From NCBI RefSeq assembly GCF_002949795.1, contig NZ_CP026692.1, positions 1,795,501-1,859,500 on the forward strand: a stretch of DNA of 64,000 nt. The letters run 5' to 3'. Below, piece after piece: positions 48,504-57,240 of this stretch. Position numbers and translations under genes: made by a program. The notes beneath the pieces are model-generated. The model did no database searches. It had not been told where the DNA came from and saw only the letters and a list, made by a program, of their open reading frames with translations. The stretch comes from Nostoc sp. 'Lobaria pulmonaria (5183) cyanobiont' (lineage in GTDB: Bacteria > Cyanobacteriota > Cyanobacteriia > Cyanobacteriales > Nostocaceae). Every line of letters begins with the position of its first letter. The stretch's first letter is position 1.

Positions 48504-48530
48504 GGCGAATGGAGTTATGCTCCATTCGCC
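48504..48530 (-). terminator. terminator of the ABC exporter gene
   Basis: GGCGAATGGAG and CTCCATTCGCC form a perfect 11-bp stem with a five-base loop. On the minus strand it is followed by ATTTTGATTTTG, a T-rich tail, and it lies about 75 bases after the ABC stop. Confidence 0.8.
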
Positions 48531-48602
48531 AAAGGCTATATTTAAGCGCTTTGCAAACGTTAATCTTTTATCTAGCCACAAGCTTTGAGTTAGTTAAATC
48601 TA

Positions 48603-51305
48603 TTAAATGTTTGCTTGCTGCCGTTGATATAGCGACCAATACAAACCCTTTTGTTGCAACAATTGTGAGTGAGTACCACGTTCGGCAATCACGCCTTGCT
48701 CCAATACCAAAATCAAGTCTGCACGTTTGAGGGGAGCAAAGCGGTGAGCAATCAGGAACACGGTACGGTTGGCGGAAATTTTTTGCAGGTTTTGCAGTAC
48801 TTGTTGTTCAGTTTCACTATCCAAAGCGCTGGTAGCTTCATCCAAAACTAAAATCGGCGCTTGGGAAAGAAATAGCCTTGCTAGGGCAATACGTTGTCTC
48901 TGTCCACCAGATAAAGCTGTACCACGTTCGCCAACATTGGTTTCGTAACCGTAGGGTAATTGACTGATGAAGTCGTGGGCCACGGCTAATCTTGCCGCTT
49001 CTACTACTTGCTCTGCGGTAATGTCGGGACTACCGAGAGTGATATTTTCCAAAATAGAACCGTTAAATAAAAAGTCTTCTTGGAGAACTACACTAACTTG
49101 TTGCCGCAGTGAGGCTAAATCGGCACTTTTTATATCAAAACCATCAATCAGGATGCGTCCTGATTCAATTTGATAGAGGCGTTGCAATAATTTAGACAGG
49201 GTACTTTTCCCAGAACCGCTACGTCCGACAATGCCAACAAACTGCCCTGGTTCGGCACTGAAAGAGATTCCGCGCAGAATTGCTTCAAAGTTTGGTCGGT
49301 AGCGGAAAAATACTTGCTCGAAGGTGACTTGTCCTTTCAGGGGTGGTAAAACTAGGCCAGTTCCCAGTTCAGCTTCTGGGGAGACGTTGAGAATATCACC
49401 AATGCGATCTACAGAAAGTAGCACTTGTTGAAGGTTTTGCCACAACTGTACTAAACGCAAAAGCGGGCCTGTGACTCTACCAGACAGCATTTGAAATGCA
49501 ACTAGCTGTCCGATTGTGAGCTTTTGTTCGATGACTAACTTGGCACCAAACCAGAGAATCAGCATCGTGGATAAATTAGTGAGAAAGTCACCAATGTTAC
49601 TACTGATATTGGAGGTGGTAGAAGCTTTAAAACCTGTGCGAATGAAGCGGGCAAATAAGCCTTCCCAGCGATCGCGGGCTACTGGTTCGGCTGCATGGGC
49701 TTTAACGGAGTGAATTCCTGTGATTGTCTCTACTAGAAACGATTGACTATCGGCACTGCGGTTAAAAGTTTCGTTGAGCCAGTTACGCAGAATTGGTGTT
49801 GCAACTATCGTTAATGTGGCAAATAGCGGCAGTACTGCTAAGGCGACAAAGGTGAGTGGCACGTTATAGTAAAACATCAATGCCAGGTACACCACAGCAA
49901 AGATGCTATCTAGAATTACAGTTAATGCTGTACCTGTGAGAAACTGACGAATTTGTTCGAGTTCCTGGACTCGTGCTATTGTGTCTCCGACGCGCCGCGA
50001 CTCAAAATAAGCTAATGGCAGTCGCATCAGATGGCGAAATAGCTGTGCTGATAAACTCAAATCTAGACGACGAGCTGTATGCGTAAAGATGAATAGGCGC
50101 AGAATACCTAGTATGGACTCAAATATGGCTACGCATAAAAGTGCCAGCGCCATCACATCCAGAGTTGGTAAACTCCCCTGCACCATCACTTTATCAATCA
50201 CGACTTGCGTAATTAGCGGTGTTGTTAACCCCAATAGCTGCAAGGTAAAAGATGCTAACAATACTTCTGTGAGCAATCCCTTATACTTCCAAACTGCTGG
50301 GGTAAACCAACTGAGGTTAAATTTTTCTTGCTGGGATATGAGTTCTACTTGCCACAATCGTCCATCCCAAGATGCCTCAACTATCGACTGCGGCAAGCTT
50401 TCACAAGTCCGTTCGGGATTTAGAGGGTTAGCGATAATTAAGCGATCGCCCTTAACTCCATAAGCCACCACCCAGGATGGACTCTGGGGTGAGTCAGAAT
50501 TCCACAGCAATAAAGCTGGAAATGACAACTGTCGCAACTCACTCCAACTCACTTGTAACCGCCGCAATACTAACCCTAACTTTTCTGCTGCTTCCACAAC
50601 CTGTTTTGGGCGTTGTCCTCTGAGTTGGCGCTGCACCCATTCCAGTTGCACAGAATTTTCTAGTTGTTGCGCCACCATTGTTAAACAGGCAGCAGCGGTA
50701 TTCCAACTGGCAACAAACGGATAAATTGAAGCGATTAGATTGGCGGCTGGGAGTCCTCTTTGGGGTTGGAGGCTATGGGGGCTGGAAGTCCCGTCTGAGG
50801 GTGATGTTACTGAAGGAATGGCAGAGAAGGAAAATGTCTCCCTTTGTCCCTCCATATCTACTGGTAACACTTGCCAAAATTCTTGAATTTGTGGGTGAGA
50901 AAATTCTGCCCACAGCGCAGTATCCCAACAAACTACTACCACTTCTTTGCTAGCAGCTACAGCTTTAAAATCCGCAGACAGCTTTTGGAAGTCACCAAAC
51001 CAATCCCCTGCATCTAGGGCTGCTAAAGGTTTGCCAACGCCTTCTTCTCGCAAGCGGACTTTCCCAGCCACAATTAAGAATTGATAGCCACCGACATCGT
51101 TTGACCAGATTTTTTCTCCAAGACGATACTGGCGGGTTTGGCACTCATTTTCCAATCGGGATTGTTGTTCGGGAGTCAACCAGCATAGCGGTGGCTGATT
51201 CCAAGGCAAAGAAGCTAGCACTTTTAATCGTAAAGATTCATTATCCAGAATTTTTAACTCACTTGTAACTTGACTGTCAGTTTTTGAATTTTCTCTGCTA
51301 GCCAT
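48603..51305 (-). CDS. HlyB-like ABC exporter with cNMP-like and degenerate C39 domains
   Basis: A 900-residue type I secretion ATPase. Residues ~35-145 look like a cyclic-nucleotide-binding-type barrel (RLGEKIWSNDVGGYQFLIVA). Residues ~190-310 are a C39-like domain in which the catalytic Cys and His positions appear to be Thr203 (NTAAACL) and about Ser277 (PSWVVAYG), so no leader cleavage is expected, as in HlyB. Six transmembrane helices follow (about 335-600), then the NBD with GRSGSGKST, LSGGQRQRIALARL and VLDEATSALD. It overlaps the PpiC gene by 52 bases and is read from the same transcript. Confidence 0.9.
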   Translation of the reverse strand: MASRENSKTDSQVTSELKILDNESLRLKVLASLPWNQPPLCWLTPEQQSRLENECQTRQYRLGEKIWSNDVGGYQFLIVAGKVRLREEGVGKPLAALDAGDWFGDFQKLSADFKAVAASKEVVVVCWDTALWAEFSHPQIQEFWQVLPVDMEGQRETFSFSAIPSVTSPSDGTSSPHSLQPQRGLPAANLIASIYPFVASWNTAAACLTMVAQQLENSVQLEWVQRQLRGQRPKQVVEAAEKLGLVLRRLQVSWSELRQLSFPALLLWNSDSPQSPSWVVAYGVKGDRLIIANPLNPERTCESLPQSIVEASWDGRLWQVELISQQEKFNLSWFTPAVWKYKGLLTEVLLASFTLQLLGLTTPLITQVVIDKVMVQGSLPTLDVMALALLCVAIFESILGILRLFIFTHTARRLDLSLSAQLFRHLMRLPLAYFESRRVGDTIARVQELEQIRQFLTGTALTVILDSIFAVVYLALMFYYNVPLTFVALAVLPLFATLTIVATPILRNWLNETFNRSADSQSFLVETITGIHSVKAHAAEPVARDRWEGLFARFIRTGFKASTTSNISSNIGDFLTNLSTMLILWFGAKLVIEQKLTIGQLVAFQMLSGRVTGPLLRLVQLWQNLQQVLLSVDRIGDILNVSPEAELGTGLVLPPLKGQVTFEQVFFRYRPNFEAILRGISFSAEPGQFVGIVGRSGSGKSTLSKLLQRLYQIESGRILIDGFDIKSADLASLRQQVSVVLQEDFLFNGSILENITLGSPDITAEQVVEAARLAVAHDFISQLPYGYETNVGERGTALSGGQRQRIALARLFLSQAPILVLDEATSALDSETEQQVLQNLQKISANRTVFLIAHRFAPLKRADLILVLEQGVIAERGTHSQLLQQKGLYWSLYQRQQANI

Positions 51306-52036
51306 TTTTCAAACAACTCGTTTTGTAGTGCTTGCTGTAGTTGAGTATCTTCTAAAGACGCTGGTAGAAATTGTTCTACTCGAAACAAACCATAAGGCCC
51401 TTCTCCTTGGGGAGAGTCTTTGCCAACGATTTCTATTGGTCCTATCAATTGTCCAGGACTAGCCACATCAATAGCTGCCCGTAATATATCCGGCATACTA
51501 CCTCGGCTGACAATTCCCATCATGCCATTCACAATTCGGTCATCTGAAAGGGAATACTCTTTAGCTAGTTGCTCAAAACTACCTCCTTCTTCTATTTGGG
51601 TTTGGAGTTCGTCTGCCAATTCTCGGTTATCAACAACAATCCGGGAAAGTACTACCCGATCCAAGAAAATTTTGCGTTCAATAAAATATTCTGAGAGTTT
51701 TGTTTCCGTCACTACAGCTTTTAGTTTTTCTAACTTGTAACCAAAAGTGACCGATGTGTGAAAGGTACTGTAATCTGTATTATTTGTCTTTAACCATTCT
51801 TGAAAACTTTGGGGGTCAATGAGTTGATTTTTAAGCCTAAAGTCAATAATTGACTGTTCAGTTATTGCGGTGCCAATTTCAATATCATCTCGTGTTCTGA
51901 TTTCTTCCTCAATCACGTACTGCCGGAGAATATCCCCAATAAACTGTCCCAATTTTCCAGAGGCTTGCAGGTACTTTACTGCTTGCTCAATAGAAATTAT
52001 TTGGTCATTAATGGTCAAAAATGATAAAGATTCCAT
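51254..52036 (-). CDS. PpiC/SurA-type peptidyl-prolyl isomerase
   Basis: A 260-residue protein. The first ~120 residues are a SurA-like helical region (FIGDILRQYVIEEEIRTRDD, QSFQEWLKTNNTDY) and residues ~125-235 a parvulin domain (VVLSRIVVDNRELADELQTQ, SFEQLAKEYSLSDDR, GPIEIVGKDSPQGEGPYGLF). No signal peptide, so it acts in the cytoplasm, perhaps keeping an export substrate unfolded. Genes of this type commonly precede HlyB-like exporters in cyanobacteria, and here the stop overlaps the exporter start. A decayed copy of its own 5' end lies just upstream. Confidence 0.88.
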   Translation of the reverse strand: MESLSFLTINDQIISIEQAVKYLQASGKLGQFIGDILRQYVIEEEIRTRDDIEIGTAITEQSIIDFRLKNQLIDPQSFQEWLKTNNTDYSTFHTSVTFGYKLEKLKAVVTETKLSEYFIERKIFLDRVVLSRIVVDNRELADELQTQIEEGGSFEQLAKEYSLSDDRIVNGMMGIVSRGSMPDILRAAIDVASPGQLIGPIEIVGKDSPQGEGPYGLFRVEQFLPASLEDTQLQQALQNELFEKWLAEKIQKLTVKLQVS

Positions 52037-52089
52037 GAACTAATTATGTGAAAATGGTTAAACACTTATAGGACTTTTTTCTTAAATCA

Positions 52090-52171
52090 TATAGAAATCA
52101 TCTGATTGTTGATGGATACATATGATAAAGATTCCATGAAATAATTACATCTAAATGGTCAAAAGATTATA
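52090..52171 (-). repeat. decayed duplicate of the PpiC gene start
   Basis: The 5' leader and first 16 codons of the PpiC gene recur about 101 bases upstream (TATATGATTCC... ATGATAAAGATTCCATGAA at 52021 and 52122). The copy reads MESLSYVSINNQMISI and then stops, against MESLSFLTINDQIISIEQ in the gene. It looks like the remnant of a tandem paralogue. Confidence 0.8.
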
Positions 52172-52397
52172 TAGCTAATAAATAAAATAATTTGCCACGA
52201 TCACTTTTACACTCTAGCCGGGACAAAATCAGGATTGAAAATATCAGTGGTGGCGCAGTAGTAAGGCAAATTAGTTATTTTCTACCAATGCCCTTCAAGA
52301 GTGCTGTTAGTGGTAGCGGGGCATTTAGCCTGTGCTGTTAGCGGAATTGTTTTGCTCAATACCCCACTTAAACGAGTAATTGTTTATTCTCATCAGT

Positions 52398-53219
52398 CTA
52401 GTTAATGAAAGTTATCCATGTCCAGGCAAATAGCACAGATGCGATCGCACCAATTAATGTATTAAAAATATTTACTACTTCATTGGTCAGCCACGTATAC
52501 TTGGATTGCAGTGTTGCGCCAATCACACTTTCTAGGTTGGTGGCAATAAATGCTGCCAGCACACACCAAGCTACGCCCAATAGATCGATTAAACCAACTC
52601 CCCAACCCACAAATGCGATCGCTACAGAAGCCACAATCCCAGCTAAAGTTCCCTCCAAGCTTACCGCCCCTTCTGTACCGCGAGGTACTGGTTGGAATGT
52701 GGTAATCAAAAAGGTGCTTTTACCATAAGCTTTACCAACTTCACTAGCAGTGGTGTCAGCTAGCTTTGTACTGAAACTTGCTACATAGGCTAACAATAAT
52801 AGGGACTGGGGACTTGTACTGAGCGCAGCCGAAGTATTGGGGATTAGAGACTGGGAAGTAGGTACGAGGAATCCCGAATTTATTATTCCTACTCCCAAGG
52901 CACACAGGGCCCCAGTCAAAGCCGAACCCCAGACATTTTCTGGGCCTCTTGCCCCAGAACGCTTTTCGGCAATTCCTTCTGCCTCCTTCTGCGCCATACC
53001 GATGCGGGTAACGCCAGAACCAACCAAAAAATAGAACATTACTACTGCATATCCTTGCCAGCCTAATGTTACCCAAATTAAGATGGCCAAGAACCAGGCG
53101 TGGAATAATCCAGTAGGGGTAAGTAGCTTTTTCGGAGCAATCCAAGCTAAACCCAATAAAATCGTGTTTAATACTACTGCTACTAACCAGGGATTTACAG
53201 AATCAATTGAGAATGACAT
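52398..53219 (-). CDS. DUF92/TIGR00297 membrane kinase (VTE6-like phytyl-phosphate kinase)
   Basis: A 273-residue integral membrane protein of the TIGR00297/DUF92 family. The plant member VTE6 phosphorylates phytyl phosphate for tocopherol and phylloquinone synthesis. Conserved segments are TPTGLFHAWFLAILIW, GSGVTRIGMAQKEAEGIAEK, YVASFSTKLADTTASEVGKA, QPVPRGTEGAVSLEGTLAGI and ATNLESVIGATLQ. A stretch of about 25 residues before YVASFSTK (VPTSQSLIPNTSAALSTSPQ) is not usual in the family and is encoded by repeat-like DNA at 52800-52872. Start at ATG 53219. Confidence 0.88.
   Translation of the reverse strand: MSFSIDSVNPWLVAVVLNTILLGLAWIAPKKLLTPTGLFHAWFLAILIWVTLGWQGYAVVMFYFLVGSGVTRIGMAQKEAEGIAEKRSGARGPENVWGSALTGALCALGVGIINSGFLVPTSQSLIPNTSAALSTSPQSLLLLAYVASFSTKLADTTASEVGKAYGKSTFLITTFQPVPRGTEGAVSLEGTLAGIVASVAIAFVGWGVGLIDLLGVAWCVLAAFIATNLESVIGATLQSKYTWLTNEVVNIFNTLIGAIASVLFAWTWITFIN
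52800..52872. repeat. dispersed repeat embedded in the VTE6-like gene
   Basis: GGGGACTTGTACTGAGCGCA, GCCGAAGTATTGGGGATTAG and AGACTGGGAAGTAGGTACG. The TACTGAGCGCAGCCGAAGTA core is familiar as a cyanobacterial dispersed repeat, here within the reading frame and adding about 24 codons without a stop. Confidence 0.6.
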
Positions 53220-53637
53220 CAGCAATTAATCATGAGTAATTTTGTCTGAATATCAACAGAATAACCAATTTGTGATGCTTAGTGCTTTATTTTTGAGACC
53301 TCGCTAGGTAAAGTAGTATGTTTGTATTGTTAACTAAATTGCGTAGGCAGATCTCTCCAAGCTGAGTGTCAAACCATCAATGATGTCTTAGACATACACT
53401 GCAATATTGACTAAAGAACGTGCATTAAACAAAATGCAAAACTTCTTTTGAGTTAGGTAAACTCTTCTCCGTAACCGCAGAGTACAGTGGCTGAAGTATT
53501 ACTTAGTCCCCAATCTTAGTTATAAGGATAAAGAATATAATTTAATGTCAATAAAAACTGTGTTCAAGTTAACCACAATCAAACTTAATAGCATAAATTG
53601 TAGATAGCATCAACTACTAGTCTTTTTCACACAAGCT
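53220..53637. other. intergenic region
   Basis: Divergent spacer between the VTE6-like gene and the VOC gene. AT-rich, both promoters expected. No repeat, RNA or gene-like frame recognised. Confidence 0.3.
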
Positions 53638-54069
53638 ATGAGCCAAACTTTATTCCATTTAGCTTTCCCTGTAAATGACATTGCCCAAACAAAAGTATAT
53701 TATGTAGATGGTTTAGGTTGCATTCCTGGTCGTGAAAACCACCATGCCCTGATTCTCAATCTCTACGGTCATCAATTAGTGGCTCATTTCACAAAAGAAC
53801 CTTTGACACCGCAACAAACCATCTATCCCAGACACTTTGGACTAATTTTTACCCAAGAACGTGACTGGCAAGACTTACTAAAAAGGGCACAACAACAACA
53901 GCTACTTTTTCGTGAAGAAACCAAAAATCGCTTTGTTGGTTCTCCTCTTGAGCATCGCACTTTCTTTTTAGAAGATCCTTTTTATAACCTCATGGAGTTC
54001 AAGTATTATCGTCACACAGAGGCGGTTTTTGGAAGTTACGAACATACGCAAATTGGGGATAGGACTTAA
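53638..54069 (+). CDS. VOC (glyoxalase/dioxygenase fold) family protein
   Basis: A 143-residue vicinal-oxygen-chelate protein. Repeated beta-alpha-beta halves begin with FHLAFPVNDIAQTKVYYVDGLG and HFGLIFTQERDWQDLLKRAQ. Metal-ligand candidates are His8, His62-63 region and Glu in NLMEFKYY. The likely role is a small-molecule lyase or dioxygenase; the substrate is unknown. A heptamer repeat directly follows the stop. Confidence 0.85.
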   Translation: MSQTLFHLAFPVNDIAQTKVYYVDGLGCIPGRENHHALILNLYGHQLVAHFTKEPLTPQQTIYPRHFGLIFTQERDWQDLLKRAQQQQLLFREETKNRFVGSPLEHRTFFLEDPFYNLMEFKYYRHTEAVFGSYEHTQIGDRT

Positions 54070-54103
54070 AAAATTAAAAATTAAAAATTAAAAATTAAAA
54101 AAT
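54066..54103. repeat. heptanucleotide short tandem repeat (AAAAATT)n
   Basis: About five units of AAAAATT immediately after the VOC stop. The same heptamer in the opposite orientation is at 14319-14350. Confidence 0.85.
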
Positions 54104-54116
54104 ACAAGCATCCTGG

Positions 54117-54752
54117 CTATTGATTGGATTTTTTATTCAGCAAAGGTAGCTTAATACCCTTTGCTAAAGTTGCTGTGACTACTCTTAAGCTCCTGGAGTC
54201 TGTCAGCATCCAAGGGTGTAGAGTAACTGGTACTATTACTTGGCTTCCTACGGGCATTTGTGAACTATTTGCTGGGACAATCATTAAATCATAAGGTGTC
54301 CAGATAGACGTAAAATCTAGCTGCCCCAATATTACAGCATCAGAATTTAAATCCTTGAGAAAAATGCTGTCAGGGCGCATTTGTAAGCAACCAGGACGGC
54401 GGGAACCATAAGCCACAACAGTTCCACGATGGGGCGAAGAGATTGTAATAAACCGCTGCACGCGGTTAATTCCTCCCAATCGCTGAACATAGTAACGGCT
54501 AACAATTCCTCCCATGCTGAAGCCGATTAAATCTAGGCGTTGTTCTGGTGCAAAGGTCGCTGTAACATAATCGGCTACTTGTTTTGCCAATTGATCGAGA
54601 CCCACATCACCATTATTAGGTATGAGATCCAGGGAATATACAGACCAACCCTGTAGTCTTAATTGAGCCGCCATTTTATGAAAAACTGCTTCTGTGTCGT
54701 CAATGCCGTGTATTAACAAAACGGGATTGCGTTGTTGATTTTCAATGTTCAT
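54117..54752 (-). CDS. lipase-like alpha/beta hydrolase
   Basis: A 211-residue protein with an LIHGIDDTEAVFHKMAAQLR oxyanion segment, the nucleophile elbow LIGFSMGGIVSRYYVQ (Ser) and ISSPHRGTVVA. It matches the small triacylglycerol-lipase/esterase group. A late His (LHPWMLTD) completes the likely triad. No signal peptide is visible, so it is probably cytoplasmic or membrane-associated. Convergent with the VOC gene. Confidence 0.85.
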   Translation of the reverse strand: MNIENQQRNPVLLIHGIDDTEAVFHKMAAQLRLQGWSVYSLDLIPNNGDVGLDQLAKQVADYVTATFAPEQRLDLIGFSMGGIVSRYYVQRLGGINRVQRFITISSPHRGTVVAYGSRRPGCLQMRPDSIFLKDLNSDAVILGQLDFTSIWTPYDLMIVPANSSQMPVGSQVIVPVTLHPWMLTDSRSLRVVTATLAKGIKLPLLNKKSNQ

Positions 54753-55269
54753 TTATAAAATCTAACTTAATTAAGGGGTGTATTTAACTTTTGTAGGTAC
54801 ATACTGCTCTATAAACTAAAGCTATTGATTTTCACATTCTTTAAAAGATATGTGTTGCAAACAAAACTGAAATGCTTTCAAAGATAATTTGTATAAAGTT
54901 TTACAAATTAATCTAGCCATCTGCGATTCGGCTATGACACTCTTCCCACTGGTTGAGAGTCAACTGCTTGTTTAACTTCAATTGGGTATTTACAAACAAA
55001 GAAATGTTAATTATTGTAAAGCTTGCTTTCAGAATCTTGCTCTTAGCTACAGTAAAATTTAATAATTAGTTCTCGGTATGTGCAGGTTGCAAATGCTTGC
55101 AATAGAACATTTGCCCTGTGATTTTACTACAATGTTAATTAAGCACAAGGCTATAAGGGTTGTCACCAGAGCGGGGTGACGCTAAGTAGATAATGTAACA
55201 TTTTGTCGTAATTTTTAACAATTACGGTCGAGTTCAAAATATAAAAGGTAAAAGGCAGGGGTAATTGTA
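54753..55269. other. intergenic region
   Basis: AT-rich, about 500 bases. GGCTATAAGGGTTGTCACCA lies near 55149-55168 but I could not fold it into a known riboswitch. The promoter of the Lys/Ala-rich gene should be near 55200-55260 (TTGTCG and a TATAAAA stretch). Nothing else recognised. Confidence 0.35.
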
Positions 55270-55833
55270 ATGGATTTTATCAAAAAGTTAATTTCGGGTG
55301 TTCAGGGTTTCCTTGGCGGTATTCTGGGTTTCATTACTGGACTGTTACCAGGGAAGAAGAAAAGCAACGGCTACTTCTTAGAATTGGACGAAGCAAAAGA
55401 TGCTGCCAGAGATGCTGCTAAAGAGGTAGCATCGAACGCCAAGAAAGTAGCAGAGACAGTTACATCGACAGTTGCATCAAATGCTAAGAAAGTAGCAGAG
55501 ACGATTACATCAGAAGCACCAACTCCATCTAAGCCAGATTCGTTGAACGGAACAAAAACCGCGCCTGCTAAGGCTAAGGCTAAGGAAAAATCAGCTAAAA
55601 ATCCCAAACCAGCCGACGTTGAACTAGTCCAGACTGCTGAAGGTCTTAAAGTTCAACCTGGCAACAAAGCAAAAGCCGCAGCAGCCAAAGTACTCAAAGA
55701 GCAGCCAACTGAAACAACCTTTGCACCAAAATATCTTGCCCCTTCGGCTACTAGCTCTAATGGTCGTCGTCGTCCAGGAGCGAATATGAGTGCTTATCTA
55801 GACATGGCACGTCAGATTAAAACACCTAAATAA
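55270..55833 (+). CDS. Lys/Ala-rich repeat protein of unknown function
   Basis: A 187-residue protein. An amphipathic/hydrophobic N-terminus (IKKLISGVQGFLGGILGFIT then GLLPGKKK) may associate with membranes. Residues ~40-80 contain duplicated LEA-like units (KEVASNAKKVAETVTSTVAS and NAKKVAETITSE). The rest is disordered, rich in Lys, Ala and Pro, with a conserved-looking end (YLDMARQIKTPK). No enzyme motif. Possibly a structural or stress protein at a membrane. Confidence 0.6.
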   Translation: MDFIKKLISGVQGFLGGILGFITGLLPGKKKSNGYFLELDEAKDAARDAAKEVASNAKKVAETVTSTVASNAKKVAETITSEAPTPSKPDSLNGTKTAPAKAKAKEKSAKNPKPADVELVQTAEGLKVQPGNKAKAAAAKVLKEQPTETTFAPKYLAPSATSSNGRRRPGANMSAYLDMARQIKTPK

Positions 55834-55836
55834 TTC

Positions 55837-55864
55837 ATAGAGACCGTAAATTTACGGTCTCTAT
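55837..55864. terminator. 28-bp perfect palindrome between convergent genes
   Basis: ATAGAGACCGTAAA directly followed by its reverse complement TTTACGGTCTCTAT. It lies four bases after the stop of the Lys/Ala-rich gene and before the VIT pseudogene end. It may act as a bidirectional terminator, though no long T run follows. Confidence 0.6.
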
Positions 55865-55951
55865 AGATAAAACGTGAAGATGCAAGGTTAAGATAACTTT
55901 GCCAGTTTTAGATGGGGGAACTCTCCAAAGTAAGAGCGATCGCTTAATTTT

Positions 55952-57149
55952 CTATACTACAATCGCATCTTTTAGGTTCGAGGTTTCCTCATCCAAAACT
56001 ACCCGTTCTACCCGACCTTTGTTGACGGTGAACTCAAAAACTATTTCACCACTAAAGCCAAAAGGAAAGTTTAGTTGTTGAAGGTGTTGGGTTAAGTCAG
56101 CAATTTCTGTGTCATTCAAGCCAGTAACGCCGATGACCTGTAACTGATGGTTGATGGCTATGTCTAATATTTCATCTTGTTCCATCTCCTCGAAATCAAA
56201 GCTCAAAGATATCTCAACTTCTTTGGCTGCTGGAGATTGTGGCGATCGCCTTTGCCGGAGAAAATCTGGAGCTTCTGCTGAAGCTGGCGCTGATAACTTT
56301 GAGAATTTCATTTGAGGTGCAAAACCACCAGCCAAAGCATTGCCAAACACTGCTTGGTAACTAACTGCTTCCGGCATTTCCACTGGCACCTGCATAGACA
56401 CGTATTCGCTTCCTGGTTCAACCCGCACGTCATCACTGACAGCCACAAAAGCGGTGTATTGAGAAAGCAGTTGATAAGTTAAGGCTGTTTCTGTAACTGC
56501 TTCTACACCAGCTTTCGTTTCAAAACTCACCATTTGATTCATCAAATCTTTAATCCGAGCGCGTCCCCACAACTGCGCTACAGCAAGATTTCCTGTTTCC
56601 TCAAATATGAGGTTAAATATTTTTTCATAGTGCTTACCGTCCGCAGCAATGCCGGATATTTGAAGATTACCACTAGCTCTATCCTGTTTGCGACCAAACA
56701 AAACTAATGGTTGTTCGCTGAATAAATCAGGCTCTACCTTTGGGTAAATCACAGGCGATTCTGTGTCACCTTGCCAAGAGATTTGAATATTCGTGAGTAC
56801 AGGCTCGTTGCTGTTCTAGAAGTCCGGCGGTGCGTCCTTCTTGTTTAGCCTTTTCGTAGATTTGTTGCGCTTATTCACGTTTTTTAATATTACCTTTGAT
56901 AATGCGGCTACCTATTTTGATTTCCATGTCATCCACCGCCGCCTCATCGGGTAACGGAAAGATATACACTGCTTCTAAAGGCTGTGTGAAGGGATTTTCA
57001 AAGCTTTGAATCACCTCAACTCGTGACAAGTTACCTGCAATTTTTGCTAGAACTTCCGTATGCTTGAGCGGAAAAAATAGTTGCTCTCCTTGAGGGAATT
57101 GAACGTACAAACCCCCTAGCTGTTGGTTTTTATTACTGACTGTATTCAT
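55952..57149 (-). pseudogene. VIT/VWA-domain protein, internally deleted
   Basis: The N-terminal part (57149-56874, GGLYVQFPQGEQLFFPLKHT, PLPDEAAVDDMEIKIG) is a VIT domain that meets a stop after NIKKRE. The next codons still read AQQIYEKAKQEGRTAGLLEQ, then the frame changes near 56815 and the C-terminal part resumes (NEPVLTNIQISWQGD, LVLFGRKQDRASGNLQISG, LLSQYTAFVAVSDD). The rest of the VIT domain and the whole von Willebrand A domain, several hundred residues, are missing. So a nonsense codon and a large deletion have destroyed it. Family members are about 800 residues. Confidence 0.85.
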
Positions 57150-57202
57150 AGATTTGATATAACACTCCGATTTGATTTGTGAACTTAGTTCTTTAGGTAG
57201 GT

Positions 57203-57240
57203 AATACGAATTACGAATTACGAATTATGAATTACAAATT
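57203..57240. repeat. heptanucleotide short tandem repeat (GAATTAC)n
   Basis: About five units of GAATTAC/GAATTAT. The stop codon of the TPR gene (tta at 57239-57241 on this strand) is at its end. Confidence 0.75.

Noticed and set aside
48603..51305. Exporter as a leader-peptide-cleaving (bacteriocin-type) protein
   Set aside because: Catalytic Cys and His of the C39 domain appear to be lost, and no small GG-leader precursor gene is adjacent.
54753..55269. Riboswitch or RNA gene in the gap before the Lys/Ala-rich gene
   Set aside because: GGCTATAAGGGTTGTCACC looked structured but I could not build a convincing fold or match to a known class.
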